From positions 124,001 through 188,000 of the forward strand of contig CAJNOP010000078.1 in NCBI GenBank assembly GCA_905250075.1: DNA of 64,000 bases, read 5' to 3'. Shown here in pieces: positions 24,259 through 36,932 of this stretch. Origin of the DNA: Rotaria sp. Silwood1. Its lineage: Eukaryota; Rotifera; Eurotatoria; Philodinida; Philodinidae. The first letter of the stretch is position 1; each line of letters opens with the position of its first letter. Below the pieces are notes generated by a model that saw only the letters and a program-made list of their open reading frames with translations, made no database searches and was not told the origin of the DNA. The position numbers were made by a program, and so were the translations under genes.

Positions 24259-25128
24259 GATCAAAAACGCATAGATCAAAAGATCGATGGTCAGTTGTTT
24301 TCGACATCTAGCTCTTGTAAGTAGGATTCGGAAATACAAATAGTTCTTGACAAAAGTGAAAATTTGAGAGGAAACAGAAACATCGTCGGACTACGATCTG
24401 AGGAGATTGAGAGATAGGTTTAGTTCAATCGTGACAATCGACTGCGAGCTGTTTGCTTAAGTAAATCTTAGAAGTTCAGAATGGAAAATAGAAAGGTCCG
24501 AATATTTTACAAAATGGTCATCACTGACAATGCTATAGACAGATTTTCGTCTGTGCACGTGTTGCACAATAATTGTTACAACAGAACTGAGAAAACGATA
24601 ACAGATGATAACAAGATTGAATTCAGTCGAGGGTTAAGCGAGTCCTGCCGACGAGCGTTACTTGTATGATTATTTATATTTTATTGTTAATGTCAATCTC
24701 ATATTAGAATTTGTTTATTTATTTTTCAATATATAATAGATTGTTAAATATTCATTTATATTCAAATTGATTTATCAAACGAACATTATTGTTCGAAATA
24801 TTTCAATTCAATTTAACTTGTCTAGATTTTAAATAAATATTCGATATACTTATATATATATATAATATCTTAAAAAATTCAATAAAATTCAAGAATTGTT
24901 TTCAATTTGATATGTTTAGATATATAATTCCATCATTAAATCGGATATATTGATCAAATATTTTCTTTTATGAGATTTTTATTTTCTATTTAAAAAAAAC
25001 AAAAGTTCTTCACATTACTTTTGTTTTTTTCTCTTTGATATAATCTCTTGTTTTTATTTATTAATGCTATTTTCATACTATTTATTCATCTTCTTACAAT
25101 AAATACAGAAAATATTTGTTCTTATTTG
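24259..25128. other. Intergenic, mixed then AT-rich
   Basis: Up to about 24680 it resembles the repeat island in composition; after that it is AT-rich. No supported gene. Confidence 0.4.
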
Positions 25129-25560
25129 AAAAAGAGAGATGTGCGAATATAAATACAATTTGTACTCAGGAAAGATTATCACTCCTCATGTACTCTCATG
25201 TATTCTCATGTTGCGGGAAAAACCCTAGAATTTTCACAATTTCTATTCTCATGTACTCTGATGTGGTTTTATATACCGACACCCATACCGACACCCTACA
25301 TGACAGTACATGAGACGACAATGAGACAAGGGTACAAATTCTACAAATTCTAGGTTTTTCTCAGTACATGAGAGTAGAGGACAGTATGACTTCTGAAAAT
25401 TAAAGGTTTTTCTCCAGCACTGGAGCATATATTACAGTACATTAGACTACATGAGAGTATATAAGAGCACCTGACGTTAAAAATTCTCAAATTCTAAGTT
25501 TGAGGATCATATTCTTTCCAGAGTACAATTTGTAGGTGTATTCACGCAGCCCTCTTGAAG
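25129..25560. mobile_element. Palindromic MITE with catgtactc-type subrepeats
   Basis: The left part contains CAATTTGTACTCAGGAAAGA at about 25157-25176, and the right part carries its inverse (TCTTTCCAGAGTACAATTTG) near 25512-25531. Outside these, the termini are roughly inverted (gaaaaagagagatgtgcgaat against attcacgcagccctcttgaag). Inside, blocks such as tcatgtactctcatgt and acatgagagtacatgag alternate in both orientations, and gggaaaaaccctagaattt pairs with aaattctaggtttttctc. Non-coding. Confidence 0.6.
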
Positions 25561-28394
25561 AAAAAGATCAGATGTGATTAATCAATATTTTATTCAATAA
25601 TATCAATTCTAGTGATCATTGACAAGGAAATAAATGAGATAGAATTAAATATAAATAAATTAAATGATTAGTGTTTGTTACATGTTTTTTAATAACAAAT
25701 TAATATCAACTGGAATAATCTCGAAGTCTATAGAATTCGTATAGAATATTATAAAAATATGATCACAATATGTTCTTCGTTCTTGTTTAAGTTTAATATA
25801 ATAAGAAGAAAATCATATTGATTATATTCATGTAAAATAACAAAACTATTCATATAGAATATCATATAAGTTTGTTTGTATAAGAGTACAGAAGAAGAAT
25901 TTACAAAATAAAAGTCTATTGATTATTGGTCAGTTAATCAATGTTGATATTGAAGAATAGGTTTTTCTTCTCTTATACACAACTGTCTCAATTTCACTTC
26001 TAACATCTCAATTAAATTAATTTGATCGATATTATTTAATCTTGATCAATAAAAATTAATATTAAAAATTCGATTGATTAATTTGAATATTATTCGTTCA
26101 ATTCAATTTTCGATTAAAACATTATTGAACAAGAAAATTATTCAGAGTACATCAACATATATCATTAGAATTTCAAATAGCTCTTCTACTTTTTAACAAA
26201 ACGAACTTAAAATATTACAAAAAAAAATCTCAAAATCTATCACCTTGAACTTTATCTAGACACTATGAAAAGTATTTTCAGCTTTAGAAAATGTTATTGT
26301 TGCTTTTTCATAGTAGAAAGAGAAATCCTATTGAACAGATATAAACTATGTTCGTTTTGTATAAATAATCTTTCGAATAGAAAAAATATTGAAAACAAAA
26401 ATCAATTTTAGTTGACAATAGATTTAGTAAGATTCGAAATCGTTATTATACAATGATAAAGTCTATGTTCAATATAACGAAATAGAATTTAAATCAAGAC
26501 TATAAATTTGTCACCTTGAAAATGATTGACTCAGATTTCTCAACTGTTTAAATCGATAAAAACAAACAAATCATAAAAATAAAATAATGAAAACTGTCCT
26601 ATTTTAAAAGTTCAATCGGTCGAATTATAAACCTATCAAATATTGCGACAACAATAGCAATTAACTATGCTACTTAAAGTTTTTTACAATCGTAAAAAAA
26701 TCTCGTCAACGTTTATATCATTGATTTGACCAGCAACTCATATTGACTTATATATATGAATTAAAACTGAAAAATTTAAAATAATTAACGTCATCAAAAC
26801 TACTAATTATATATCAAGTGAAATGATCTGGCTAATTAATTAATAAATAGCCTTTTTATTTAATTGAAAAGATATATCAATAATATCATATACGATTCGA
26901 TATTCACTTTTTAGAAACTATATTTACTATTAAACATATTATAAATAAATTTGTCATTGTTATGCTATTACAATAATATATGTTATTCGTTAATTAAATC
27001 AAATTTTAGTAATTCTATTTTATATTCTGTTTCGATTACTTTTAGGAAAAAACATATTGTAAATTTACTCTGATCTTTGTCCTAAAAAATATTTTGAACG
27101 TTTCGATTTTTTAACAATTTTTTCTACGACGAAAATCAGACAAGTACATTGAAAAAAATATCAGCACACTACAGTTTTTAGTCATATAAAAATATACGTA
27201 TATTAAATTCATTTTAAATAGATATTAACAGTTATATAGAACGAACGATTCTGTTGCAGTATTAATAATACAAGTTTAAAACTAGTGATTCAACGAAACT
27301 TTTCTCTGAGCAACACAAAAGATTTATTTCATAAACTGAAAGTATAAACAACTCTAAAAACCAAAAATTCACCCGTCTGTCTGTCTATGTTTACTATATA
27401 CTAACTATAACACAAATAATTATTCAATTATTATCTAAATGACCATCAATTAACTATCGTTAAAGTTAACATCTGACAACTATTATCAAAATGAAACATT
27501 TAATAACTATAGTACAATTGAATACATTAGAATTTCAAATCAAAACGTCAGAATAGATTATAAAGACATCATAGATATAGCCATTGATCTTCAAATTGAC
27601 AGACTAATATTAGCTATATTTATCTTATGTTAACGATCATTATTAATAAATTCTTAAATCTAATTTAATTACATATAAGTGAATATTTTTGTTTTTTTTT
27701 ATTAATTATAACTTCATCAGTAAATTTAACCATAAAATTATAATAAATCAAAGCTTTATTTTAAACTCTGTGATAAAAACAAATATAATACGATTTTGTT
27801 TCAACTACAAACTACGATAATATAAACTATTTAGAAAAACTCTTTCATTATTTTGTTATAATTAGTATTAGAAAGATTAATAACAATATAAATTGAATAA
27901 ATTCGTTGTATCAAGAAAATAAATATTAGAATATTGATTAATATTTGTAAATTTTTCAAAGAAATAAAAGAAAATATTTTCTTGATTATTAATAATAGCC
28001 TCATATATATGACGAAAACGAATTTCTTATTATAAACATAACTCATTTTTATATTATATATTTTCAAATTCAGATAAATTTCTATGAATAAATTGATTTC
28101 TATCGATAAACATTATTTTTTTTTTAATATAACAAAATAAATCTATCTATTTCTTTTCTCTATTATTCCAAACTACAAAGTTATGTTTAACAATGATAAC
28201 AAGATAAATATTATTACATTTATCTCATACTCAAGACAAACAAAGATAACATTTTACTTTCGTCATACTCATTAAAGTTTATTTTTTTTTCTTCATTATT
28301 TACTATTTTAAACAATCGATTTTCAACATATATTCGGCATGATATATATTTATTTATTTATTTATTTGATTACAATGTATTAATGATCTAATTA
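25561..28394. other. AT-rich intergenic region up to an assembly gap
   Basis: No gene recognised. The ORF at 27831-28067 (-) is low-complexity and has no domain. The region contains simple A/T runs only. Confidence 0.5.
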
Positions 28395-28494
28395 NNNNNN
28401 NNNNNNNNNNNNNNNNNNNNNNNNNNNNNNNNNNNNNNNNNNNNNNNNNNNNNNNNNNNNNNNNNNNNNNNNNNNNNNNNNNNNNNNNNNNNNN
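28395..28494. other. Assembly gap (100 N)
   Basis: Exactly 100 N, the usual placeholder for a gap of unknown size. Sequence right of it (about 28500-28690) is less AT-rich than its surroundings and may be the end of a repeat that broke the assembly. Confidence 0.98.
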
Positions 28495-29656
28495 AATGAA
28501 CGGTTCAATATTTTTTCAAAAATCTTTCACAGATATTCTTAAAAATCTTGTCTCTACAACATATCAAAAAATGAGCCAGATCTGACGACATCGATGGAAC
28601 AGGTTCGGTCGTGGCTTACGTGGACTGACTCATAAAAAAAGAAATTTTTTCCAATCACTCTATACGAAATAAAGATATGGGGCTCACTACTTTTTGTATG
28701 AGCTAAGTATATAAATATATTAGTTATTGTTTCTTGTTTTTAATTCGAGATATAATATGAATAAGACAATAAATATAATAAATGTTTTATTTTTTTTTGT
28801 TTTTTTATGTCAAGATAATAAATAAATAAAATAAATAAAATAAAATCTTATTTTTATGATTAAGAATTGGAATCATTTTAATCCTAATATATTATTTTAA
28901 AGGTTTTCTATAGAAAAAAGAAAATAAGAAAAAAAAATGTTTTTCGTTTATTTAAATATTGTTTGTTATTAATTATTGTCAAATAACTCCTCATTATTTG
29001 ATTATTTTCAAATATAATATAAACAATATTTAACTTCAGTTGTTTTTATTCTATTTTTTTTTGTCTTTTTTAGATATTTATTAAAACAGGAGAAGAATTT
29101 AAACAAACATTGATTAATATATTATTTAAATAATCATTATATATAAAGAGAGAATCTCTTTCTCTTTCTCTTCTCCCTTCGTCAGAGATTTTTTTTTATT
29201 AATCAGATCATTATTGAATAGTTAATCTATAAATGAAGGTTGAAAGAGCAAAATCTGCTAATAAGAATCTCTAAAAAGAAAGAAAAAAGCTACACTAGAA
29301 ATATATCCTAATAATATATGATTTAATTGAATTGTCATGTTTGAAGGTTATTTTGTCAATAGGAGCATATGTCTTTTCTCGTTAGATAAATATTATTTAT
29401 CGAAATAGAAACGGAAATTCTTGGAGAAAAAGCAAGACAACTGATAACAACTAACTTATTCTAATTATATAAGTTTTGTCTATATATATATGTTTATATC
29501 AATCATCATTTATCTGTCAACAAGAAGTCTTTTTTTGTCGACTCCTACGGAAAATAATTCAAGTTTTATATAGGAATGAATATATTTACTTGCAACAATT
29601 GTTATTTATATTTATTTGTAAGTACAACGAAGAATAAACTGTTATTATTTATCCGA
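28495..29656. other. Intergenic and 5' flank of the gene at 29657
   Basis: After a short mixed-composition stretch the sequence is AT-rich. A CT-rich tract (ctctttctctttctcttctc) lies at about 29155-29175, roughly 500 bp upstream of the next gene. No promoter motif can be assigned with confidence. Confidence 0.35.
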
Positions 29657-30162
29657 ATGGGAATCTTAAAAGGAAAAGATCTTGCATTAGAACATATTGA
29701 AAAATCAAAATTGGCTTTTTTAGGAACATTATCTGAAGCTGAAAAAGGTCCATCAACTCATACAATGCCACCTAAAGATCATTTTACATTAAAATTTGAT
29801 CGAGATTCAATTCGAAATTTAAAAGGACGTGTTTATGAAAATATGAAACAATATACATATGAACAACGAGGTTTGATTTATATTTAAATACATTTTTATT
29901 TATTTATTAAATAAACAAAAAAGGATGAAAGAATTAATTTATTTAAGGTGAAAGTATTCCTGTATTTACCAATAATAAAGAAGTTAATGAACAAGGTAAT
30001 CTTATTAATCCAATAAAACCTGAAATTCCAACAGTTGGTCGTCAATATGTTGCTTGTATTTATGATGATCTTAAAATAGTTGATTGTCTTATTGATATTG
30101 ATTGGAGTGAAGTTGATGAGTTAGTTAAAACAGCAAATGCAAGACGAAGATCAGTTGTTTAA
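29657..30162 (+). CDS. Two-exon gene, 142-residue protein of unknown function
   Basis: Exons 29657-29870 and 29948-30162 join at a phase-1 GT-AG intron of 77 nt (CGAG|GTTTGA ... TTAAG|GTGAAA). The protein starts MGILKGKDLALEHIEKSKLA and ends KTANARRRSVV. It is soluble, with a charged N-terminal helix (residues 5-30), a segment KGPSTHTMPPKDHF, a Pro/Asn-rich middle and a C-terminal helix DWSEVDELVKTA. I do not recognise the family. Codon use is clearly coding, and AATAAA lies near 30335 as a possible polyadenylation signal. A longer in-frame start at 29576 is possible but adds only hydrophobic, low-complexity residues, so the internal Met is preferred. Confidence 0.75.
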
Positions 30163-31532
30163 ATATTTTATTTTATTTTATTTTATTTTATTTAAGCTAA
30201 CAACTTTAATACCTTTTTTTTATACTTTTATTTTCCCTCATTTTTCTATGCTTTTTAATTCTTTACTTATGTTTTTCTTTTTTAATTTAAGTAAACAGCA
30301 CCTTTTGTTTTGTTTTGTTTTGTTTTGTTTTTATGAATAAATTTAATATTCAATTATTTTATTTAAAACTTAATAAATATTTATTTATCGAATAAAATTA
30401 ATCTATTATAAATATATTTAATTTAGAAATCGAATATTATTATCTTTAATGATATTATAAATATATATGTGCCTCGTTTCTCTTTCTCTTTCTCTTTTTC
30501 TTTCAAAATCTAAAACAATCGATTGTCTTCGAAATATATTCATTGATGATCAAAACTATTTATGAAAAATAAAACTAAAACTAATATTACATTTTAAATA
30601 AAACAATAAAATATTCATTGTTTATCCACTATTCTATATTGAATAAATATTTCGATTTTATTATTAAATAAAATAAAATCGTTATTTAAATAATAAGAAT
30701 CAATATGAATATATATATATTAATATTGAATATTATTTCTGTTTAATATATAATAATAATATAGTTATATAAATATTCATTCTCAAAATGAATATATTCT
30801 ATTAAATTTTATTACTATTTTATTTAACATATTAACTTTATCTTTTTAAGATAAATCTTTGACATCTACAAACATTTTTTTTTTTTGTTTTTTCGATTAA
30901 AAATAAAAAATTCGATTTATTTTTCTTGTTAGATTATCATCAAAGTTTTATTTTAATAAATAATCAAGAGGAAAACAAAAAGTTATTTATTTTTATTTAA
31001 TTTTCTAAATTATTTTCTAGAATTTAATAAATTATTTATTATATTGACTAATCAGAATAAAATTATTGACAAAAATAAAAACTTCATCTTGACGTCTTGT
31101 TCGATTTTGTTTAAAATAAAATGAATTTTATCGAACGAATATTCAATTTATTATCTTTTATTTTTACTAATTTTAATGATAAAACTATTCATTAATTAGA
31201 TTTTTAAACATTTATTTCTCAAAATATAATAATATTCGATTAAAAAGAATAAATTCCGATAAGTCTTTAAATATATATTATATATAATATGATAGATCAA
31301 TACTCTTGAATAGAATATCTTTCTTTATTTCATTATCAGATATATTTTATTCAAAACAATTATTTTAGAACAATTAATAAAAATAAATAAAACTTGAATT
31401 TATTCTCTTTTAATAAACTTTCTCAATATTTTATTAATTAAATCAATAAGAAATTAAAAAAAACGAAAAACTTCATATATTATTTAAGTTTTTCAGAAAT
31501 TTCTTCACTTTTCACATTAAGTTTTTTTATTT
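30163..31532. other. 3' flank and AT-rich intergenic region
   Basis: It begins with an (ATTTT)n run at about 30163-30195 and a (TTTTG)n run at about 30307-30331, both in the likely 3' UTR. The rest is AT-rich without features. Confidence 0.5.
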
Positions 31533-31666
31533 ATTTAAATCAAGGGGGAAAGTGCAGGTACCAAGTGCCAAATTGGACTTGATGGCGCTGAGGTGCTGAA
31601 AAGGTGCTGAGCAGGTGCTGAGGTTCTAGGATGGTGGGTGCCAGCACTTTCCCCCTTGATTTAAAT
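31533..31666. mobile_element. Very short hAT-like MITE (118 bp plus 8-bp flanks)
   Basis: Terminal inverted repeats CAAGGGGGAAAGTGC are perfect (31541-31555 and 31644-31658). Each is flanked by atttaaat (31533-31540 and 31659-31666), an 8-bp duplication typical of hAT elements; since atttaaat is its own complement it could also be part of the inverted repeat. The 88-bp interior is GC-richer and carries three or four copies of aggtgctgag. The element stands out sharply from the AT-rich flanks. Confidence 0.8.
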
Positions 31667-34013
31667 TGATTTACTATATTTAACTATAATTTATTTCTCA
31701 ATTATTCGAATATTTATCCGACGACAATATTAAACAAACAGATTTATATAGATATATTTATTAATATTTATAGAAATCGAAATCGAAATAAAAATGATTT
31801 CTAGTTTTTAAATCTCTAACTATATTCGAATATATATTATTAATACATATCAATGAATATTTATTTCTAGACAGAGATTGTTATTATCAATATAGATATT
31901 TATAGAAAATAAATAAACCGAATATATTTAAATACATTAAATATGTTTATTTATTTTATAAAAAACGGTAATTAAATTAAAATTGAATGAGTTAAACAAT
32001 AATTTCTTATATAAATATATTCAATATTTAATAAGTGATCAAACAAGATAAATAAAACCGAATATTATTCCTCATAGTTTAATCAAATAAATATATTATT
32101 TTACTATTAAAAGATAATATTGATAAGTGCACCATTGTTAAATATTGTTTTATAGAATGACAACTAACCTCAACAAATAAGTGTATCTTTACATGTGTTA
32201 TCAAAAAGCAATATTACACTTTTATTAACAAATTTATTCTTGTTTATAGTTAATATTTTCAGCATAGAGTGAATAAGAATATATCTATCTGTCAAATAAA
32301 TAATAGACAAAATGACAGTTATGAGGATAATCAATAGAAAATAATAAACATAAATTATTGTTTATTATTGACTAAACGAATCAGTTTTAAACAATTATTG
32401 TTGACAATATTTCACTTATAAATATAATTCATCAATGAATAGTAAAATAATCAACCTATTTAGCCAAAATAATAATAACAGATATATTCGATATTATTTT
32501 TCTTCTGTTGTTTATTTGTTTTGATTTATTCTAGATCCTATATAAAAGAGAAATTATTTTTCTCAGTTCTATATAATACTTTATTAAGAATTTATTTAGA
32601 ATTTAATATAAAGATACTTTTGTTAAAGTAATAAACAATAAATAGAAAACTTATAAATTTTTTAAAAAGATTTTTGTCATAAACGTATTATTATAGACAG
32701 GAAGATTTTACTTTATATTTTTAAGATTTAACATTTAACTGATTAACATATTTAAAATAAATATTCAAACAAAACTATTAAATCATGTTTTATTAACTTC
32801 TTTTGTTTTTTTTGTTGTTGGAAGAAATAAAAAGTTGGAAACAAATTATTGATGATTATATCCTTGAGACATTTAAAGAGTAATTAGTCAATAGCATATT
32901 TATATAATAGATTATTAACAATTCTATCAAATATATAAGAACAAAAACAAAAAAATAATTCTTTTCTCATTTTTTCCTTAACAATATAATTATAGAATAA
33001 ATTATTTTTATTCTGATAATTTTCAGTGTTCGACAGTGAAAATATTTATTTTTCAAGATCGTTTCGATTAGTAAGGGAACTTGAATAAATACAAATTCGT
33101 ATTACAATTAACTACTAACTATATATATTTATAATATATAAACTTATCAAATTGAATCTTTAACAGAATTCTTCTTAGTCTAGTTTTTCTGTCTTGTATA
33201 AAGGAGTCGAAATTTCTACTATTATTAATTTCAATATACTTTCTCGATCATATTTGAAAAAAGCAAAGAAGCTCGTCTATTTGTTCCGAGTAACGAATTT
33301 ATTTTCAATAAAATTCTTTTTTGTTTTTCTCATAGGATAATAAGTTGAACAAAAAAAAATTCTAGCCTAATCAATTTTTAATATTCCATTGTTATATTAT
33401 TGTCAAAATAATTTCGATGTAAAACTATTCATCAATTAACGATTGGTGTTAGTATGACTAGACTAATGATGATATATTGTCTATATTATACATTAAACTT
33501 GAAATAATATTTAATATATTATTATTGGCAAGATATTCAGGAAAAAAAAGACAAAAAAGAATAATTATTTAAATTCTATCCGTCAAATCGAAAGATCTAA
33601 ACATTCTAATAGAATTTAAATATAATATAGATAAAGAATATTAGTTTTTTGAACAATATCAATCACTCAATATAATAATTAAATTTTCTAATAAAAATAA
33701 AAAAGATAAATCATATCAAATATAAAAGTAAACGCTATTTTCATCGCATCATTTAAAATAAATCTAAGCATAATATAATTAGGATAAAAGAAAAAGAAAA
33801 GGTTTTATTATTCAATTATATCAACGATAAAATAATATCACTAATGATAAAAATAAAATAAATAATAGATCTGATAAATAAATATGAATAATATCAACTA
33901 TTTAAATAGTATCGATTAAATTATTATTTTAATGATTATATATTTAAATAATTGAATATTAATATCTCACAACATATTTTTTTTAATTGACTTTTAACCT
34001 TTTATTAATGAAA
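31667..34013. other. AT-rich intergenic region
   Basis: No gene, RNA or repeat termini seen. Confidence 0.5.
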
Positions 34014-34965
34014 CAGACATACTTGCAATCGGACCGGCCGGTCTTCACCGGTTATTTTTTTAAATTTTTGGCAACTAAAACTTGCTTACTTTGCTCAGTT
34101 TTAAGGATTTTCATGAGATCAATGGTCAAGATATTTAATTCGAAAAATTTCTCACTGGCAAAATTTCAATCGTATTGAAAATCGTAGCTCTAAATATTCA
34201 CCAATACTTTCTTATCCTTTCATCAGAGGCTCATATTATGGCGAATGAATTCATTATCATAGAAGCCCAATAGCCATCAGTATTCAAGTTCATGCTTTCA
34301 TAGAAAAATCTTTTGAATAAAATCTTTTCTGTTATCACGGTCTTTCTAATTAGTAGCATCATGCAACCGCGTTAATGTTTAGGTATCAATAAACCTCAAA
34401 TAGGAAGTCTAATGTATAAATCTTATCGATTATCTCAGATTATCTTTCTCTCTACAGTAGCATTCTTCTGTCGAGTGGAATATATTTCAGCTGTGCTAAG
34501 AAACTTAGTATTTCAAATAATAATAGACTAAATCTATCAATAGTAAATAAATCATATCATTATTTGAAAAGACTCAAAGAATAGTTAGCTGATGTTCAAT
34601 CCTAATTGCTGTGAGTCCTAGTCAAAACTTTTTGAAAGATATCTTCATTGATTCTGAATATTAGCATACTAAATATGACAGACTAAAAAAGAAGTCGCTG
34701 CTATTAGAAGGTTCAAGAATTGTATGAGTTTGATATTATATGTCTTAGTAGAGATAAATTAACAAACTCTTTCGAGAAAACATCGATTGTTTAGCTAATA
34801 CATGAGTGCACTGCTTTTTTCGTCAGGTAAACCAAGAATTTGGACCAGCCGTTTTTTCGTAGGCAAGTCATAAACTTGAACCGACCGGTTTTTCACCGGT
34901 TCAGGCAAGAGTTTGGACCGGCCGGCCCGGTCTGGAAAAATCAGACCAGTTCCAAGTCTGGCCTG
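34014..34965. mobile_element. hAT-like element with subterminal ACCGGCCGGT-type repeats
   Basis: The left end CAGACATACTTGCAATCGGA resembles the inverted right end CAGGCCAGACTTGGAACTGG. Near the right end three units of about 45 bp repeat a pattern of gcaag, then gaaccgaccgg or gaccggccgg; a single unit (ggaccggccggtcttcaccgg) lies near the left end. Arrays of subterminal motifs bound by transposase are typical of hAT elements. The 8-bp flanks do not match well, and no transposase ORF is visible in the 950-bp interior. Confidence 0.5.
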
Positions 34966-35971
34966 ATGGAGATTAACACGCATTCTATCTCAATATTCAA
35001 TCATTTAATACGTTGTATTAATAAACAAAATATACCATAAGATGCAGCGAAAAAAACTCTACAATTTGTAATGAACAATTTATTTAATATATTAAATAAG
35101 AAAGAAAAGGAATTTCTCTTCGTATGATTTTTTTTGAACAGCGAAAAACTAGTTGGCCAGAATTTTGTTATTTTTTTGACGAGAAGTACACAATTAAAAT
35201 AAGCTTTACTTTGTAGATTGTAGAGATTTTCACGCTGCATCTTGTCGTATACTTTGCTTTTCAATAGAGCGTATTAATTGATTAAGATATTGAATTGTGC
35301 CTCACTCGTTCGTGAAGTTTTATAGAAAAAAGAGTTCTTATCGAAATTTAACTATTACGATAGCAGTTGAATAGAGATGAAATAGCATAGAAAACTAGAG
35401 CTTCACTATCTCTACTCACCTGATAAAGAAAGAAAATTTTCTCAAACCTTCTCTATTATAAAATCCAGTAGCTCTTCAACTACTTTAGTGTACCTCTGCG
35501 TAGTTGACTGTGTTAAACATAATCTTAACTGATATGTTAATTAATATAATTCGATTCTAATTAATTTAATATCCTCAATATTGTTTTATAAAAAAAAGAT
35601 TTATTTAATTATAGGTATTATTCGAATTATAGTTCGAGATTTAAATGAATTAATTTAATTTCTGTTTTTCTGTTTTTGTTTTTAAATTTTATTATCCATA
35701 AATGAAATATTCGATTTTGTTTTCATAAAAACTTGTTCATTTTTTAAATATAATTAATTAAATATTTCAAATATATATATATATATAGAATGAAATTGAT
35801 GAAAACTAAAATTAAATTTCTAAATATTAAAATAGAAATATCTTCAAAATAGTTTTTGTATATATAAATAGAAATAAATCTCTTCATTGGATTTTTTTTT
35901 CTTTTTGTTGCTAAGAAATAAAAATTTTGAAAAAAAACTGAAGAAGAACAATAAGAAAAAAGGAAAGAAGA
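34966..35971. other. Intergenic; contains a dispersed-repeat fragment
   Basis: Positions about 35193-35270 (aagctttactttgtagattg, then tagagattttcacgctgcat) match the interior of the element at 19831-20311. A (TA)n run is at about 35772-35788. The 3' flank of the PET117-like gene is at the right edge. Confidence 0.5.
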
Positions 35972-36276
35972 TTATTTATCTCTGCTAAGAAGTTTTTCTT
36001 GAATTTTTAATTGTTTTTCATATTGTTCCATATTTGATTTATGTCGTTCTTCTCGACGAGATATATCAACGTATATATTTGATCGTTTTCTCTTTGAAAC
36101 AAAAACAAAAGGAATTAGTTTTTAGTTTTATTTTTAAATTAATTTCTAAGAAAAAACAAACAAACAAATAAAATAACTACTTTTTTTTCTTCATCAATAT
36201 AATAATTAACAGTAAATACAGTTAATCCTGTTAGAACTAATGATCCAACAAAAAATATTCGAGCACCAGTCGACAT
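35972..36276 (-). CDS. PET117: PET117-like cytochrome c oxidase assembly protein
   Basis: Two exons, 36276-36181 and 36091-35972, separated by an 89-nt intron (AAAA|GTAGTT ... AAAG|AGAAAA, phase 0), give 71 residues. The protein starts MSTGARIFFVGSLVLTGLTV, a single membrane segment after a short start, followed by NYYIDEEKK and a basic, charged helix RREERHKSNMEQYEKQLKIQ. Length, layout (N-terminal anchor, then a Glu/Arg/Lys helix with a D/I-x-R-R/E-like pattern) and the early Ser match the PET117 family of small mitochondrial inner-membrane proteins needed for complex IV assembly (heme A step). It is divergent from the ABCA gene, with 656 bp between start codons. The identity rests on pattern only; another small mitochondrial membrane protein is possible. 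Confidence 0.72.
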
Positions 36277-36932
36277 CGATCGATTTATTTATATTATTTT
36301 ATTGTAACTTGAAGATATTTCTTCAGAGAAATATCGTTTGGTAAATAATGGATTGATATATTTTATTTTATTATCAAAAGAGGTCATTATTTAACAATAA
36401 AAATAAAAAACAAAACAGAACAAAACTTTATTTATTATATCGTATAATATCAATAATATAAATGTATATTGATCATTGTTTTAAATCTAAAATAAGAATT
36501 CTTTAAAATAAATAAACAATATTATTTATTTGAATTTTATCATTTCGAAATTAATATTTAATTTATGTCAATTTTCATTAATTATATTTGTTTTGTTGTT
36601 TGTATCAATTCAACTAAATTGATTTGAGTTAAAATTTTTATCTTATGATAAAAGAAACAAAAAAAACAAGTGATCTAACTAGAAACTAGACTATTGTTTA
36701 ATCAATATAATCTTATTATACTATCTATTAACATATATCGATATTGAGTTGATTAATGTCTCTGGTTAGTCTATGGTCAATTATAATATGAAAATAAATC
36801 GTTACGTAAATCATCAAAGGAAAATTTTTGAAGATTTTCATAGTTTGATAAGATAGTGTTTTTTTTGTTAAAATTTTGAGTTGAAAGAAAAAAGTAAAAT
36901 GGCGGTTAATCAAAAAAAAAGAAAAAAGAAAA
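36277..36932. promoter_or_regulatory. Divergent intergenic region between PET117-like and ABCA genes
   Basis: This 656-bp AT-rich region must hold the 5' ends of both genes, which are transcribed away from each other. No TATA box or factor site can be picked out against the background. The ORF at 36728-36913 (-) is not supported. Confidence 0.4.

Noticed and set aside
23699-24669. ORFs at 23699-23977 and 24481-24669
   Set aside because: Overlapping on both strands in a repeat island and without recognisable domains; probably chance.
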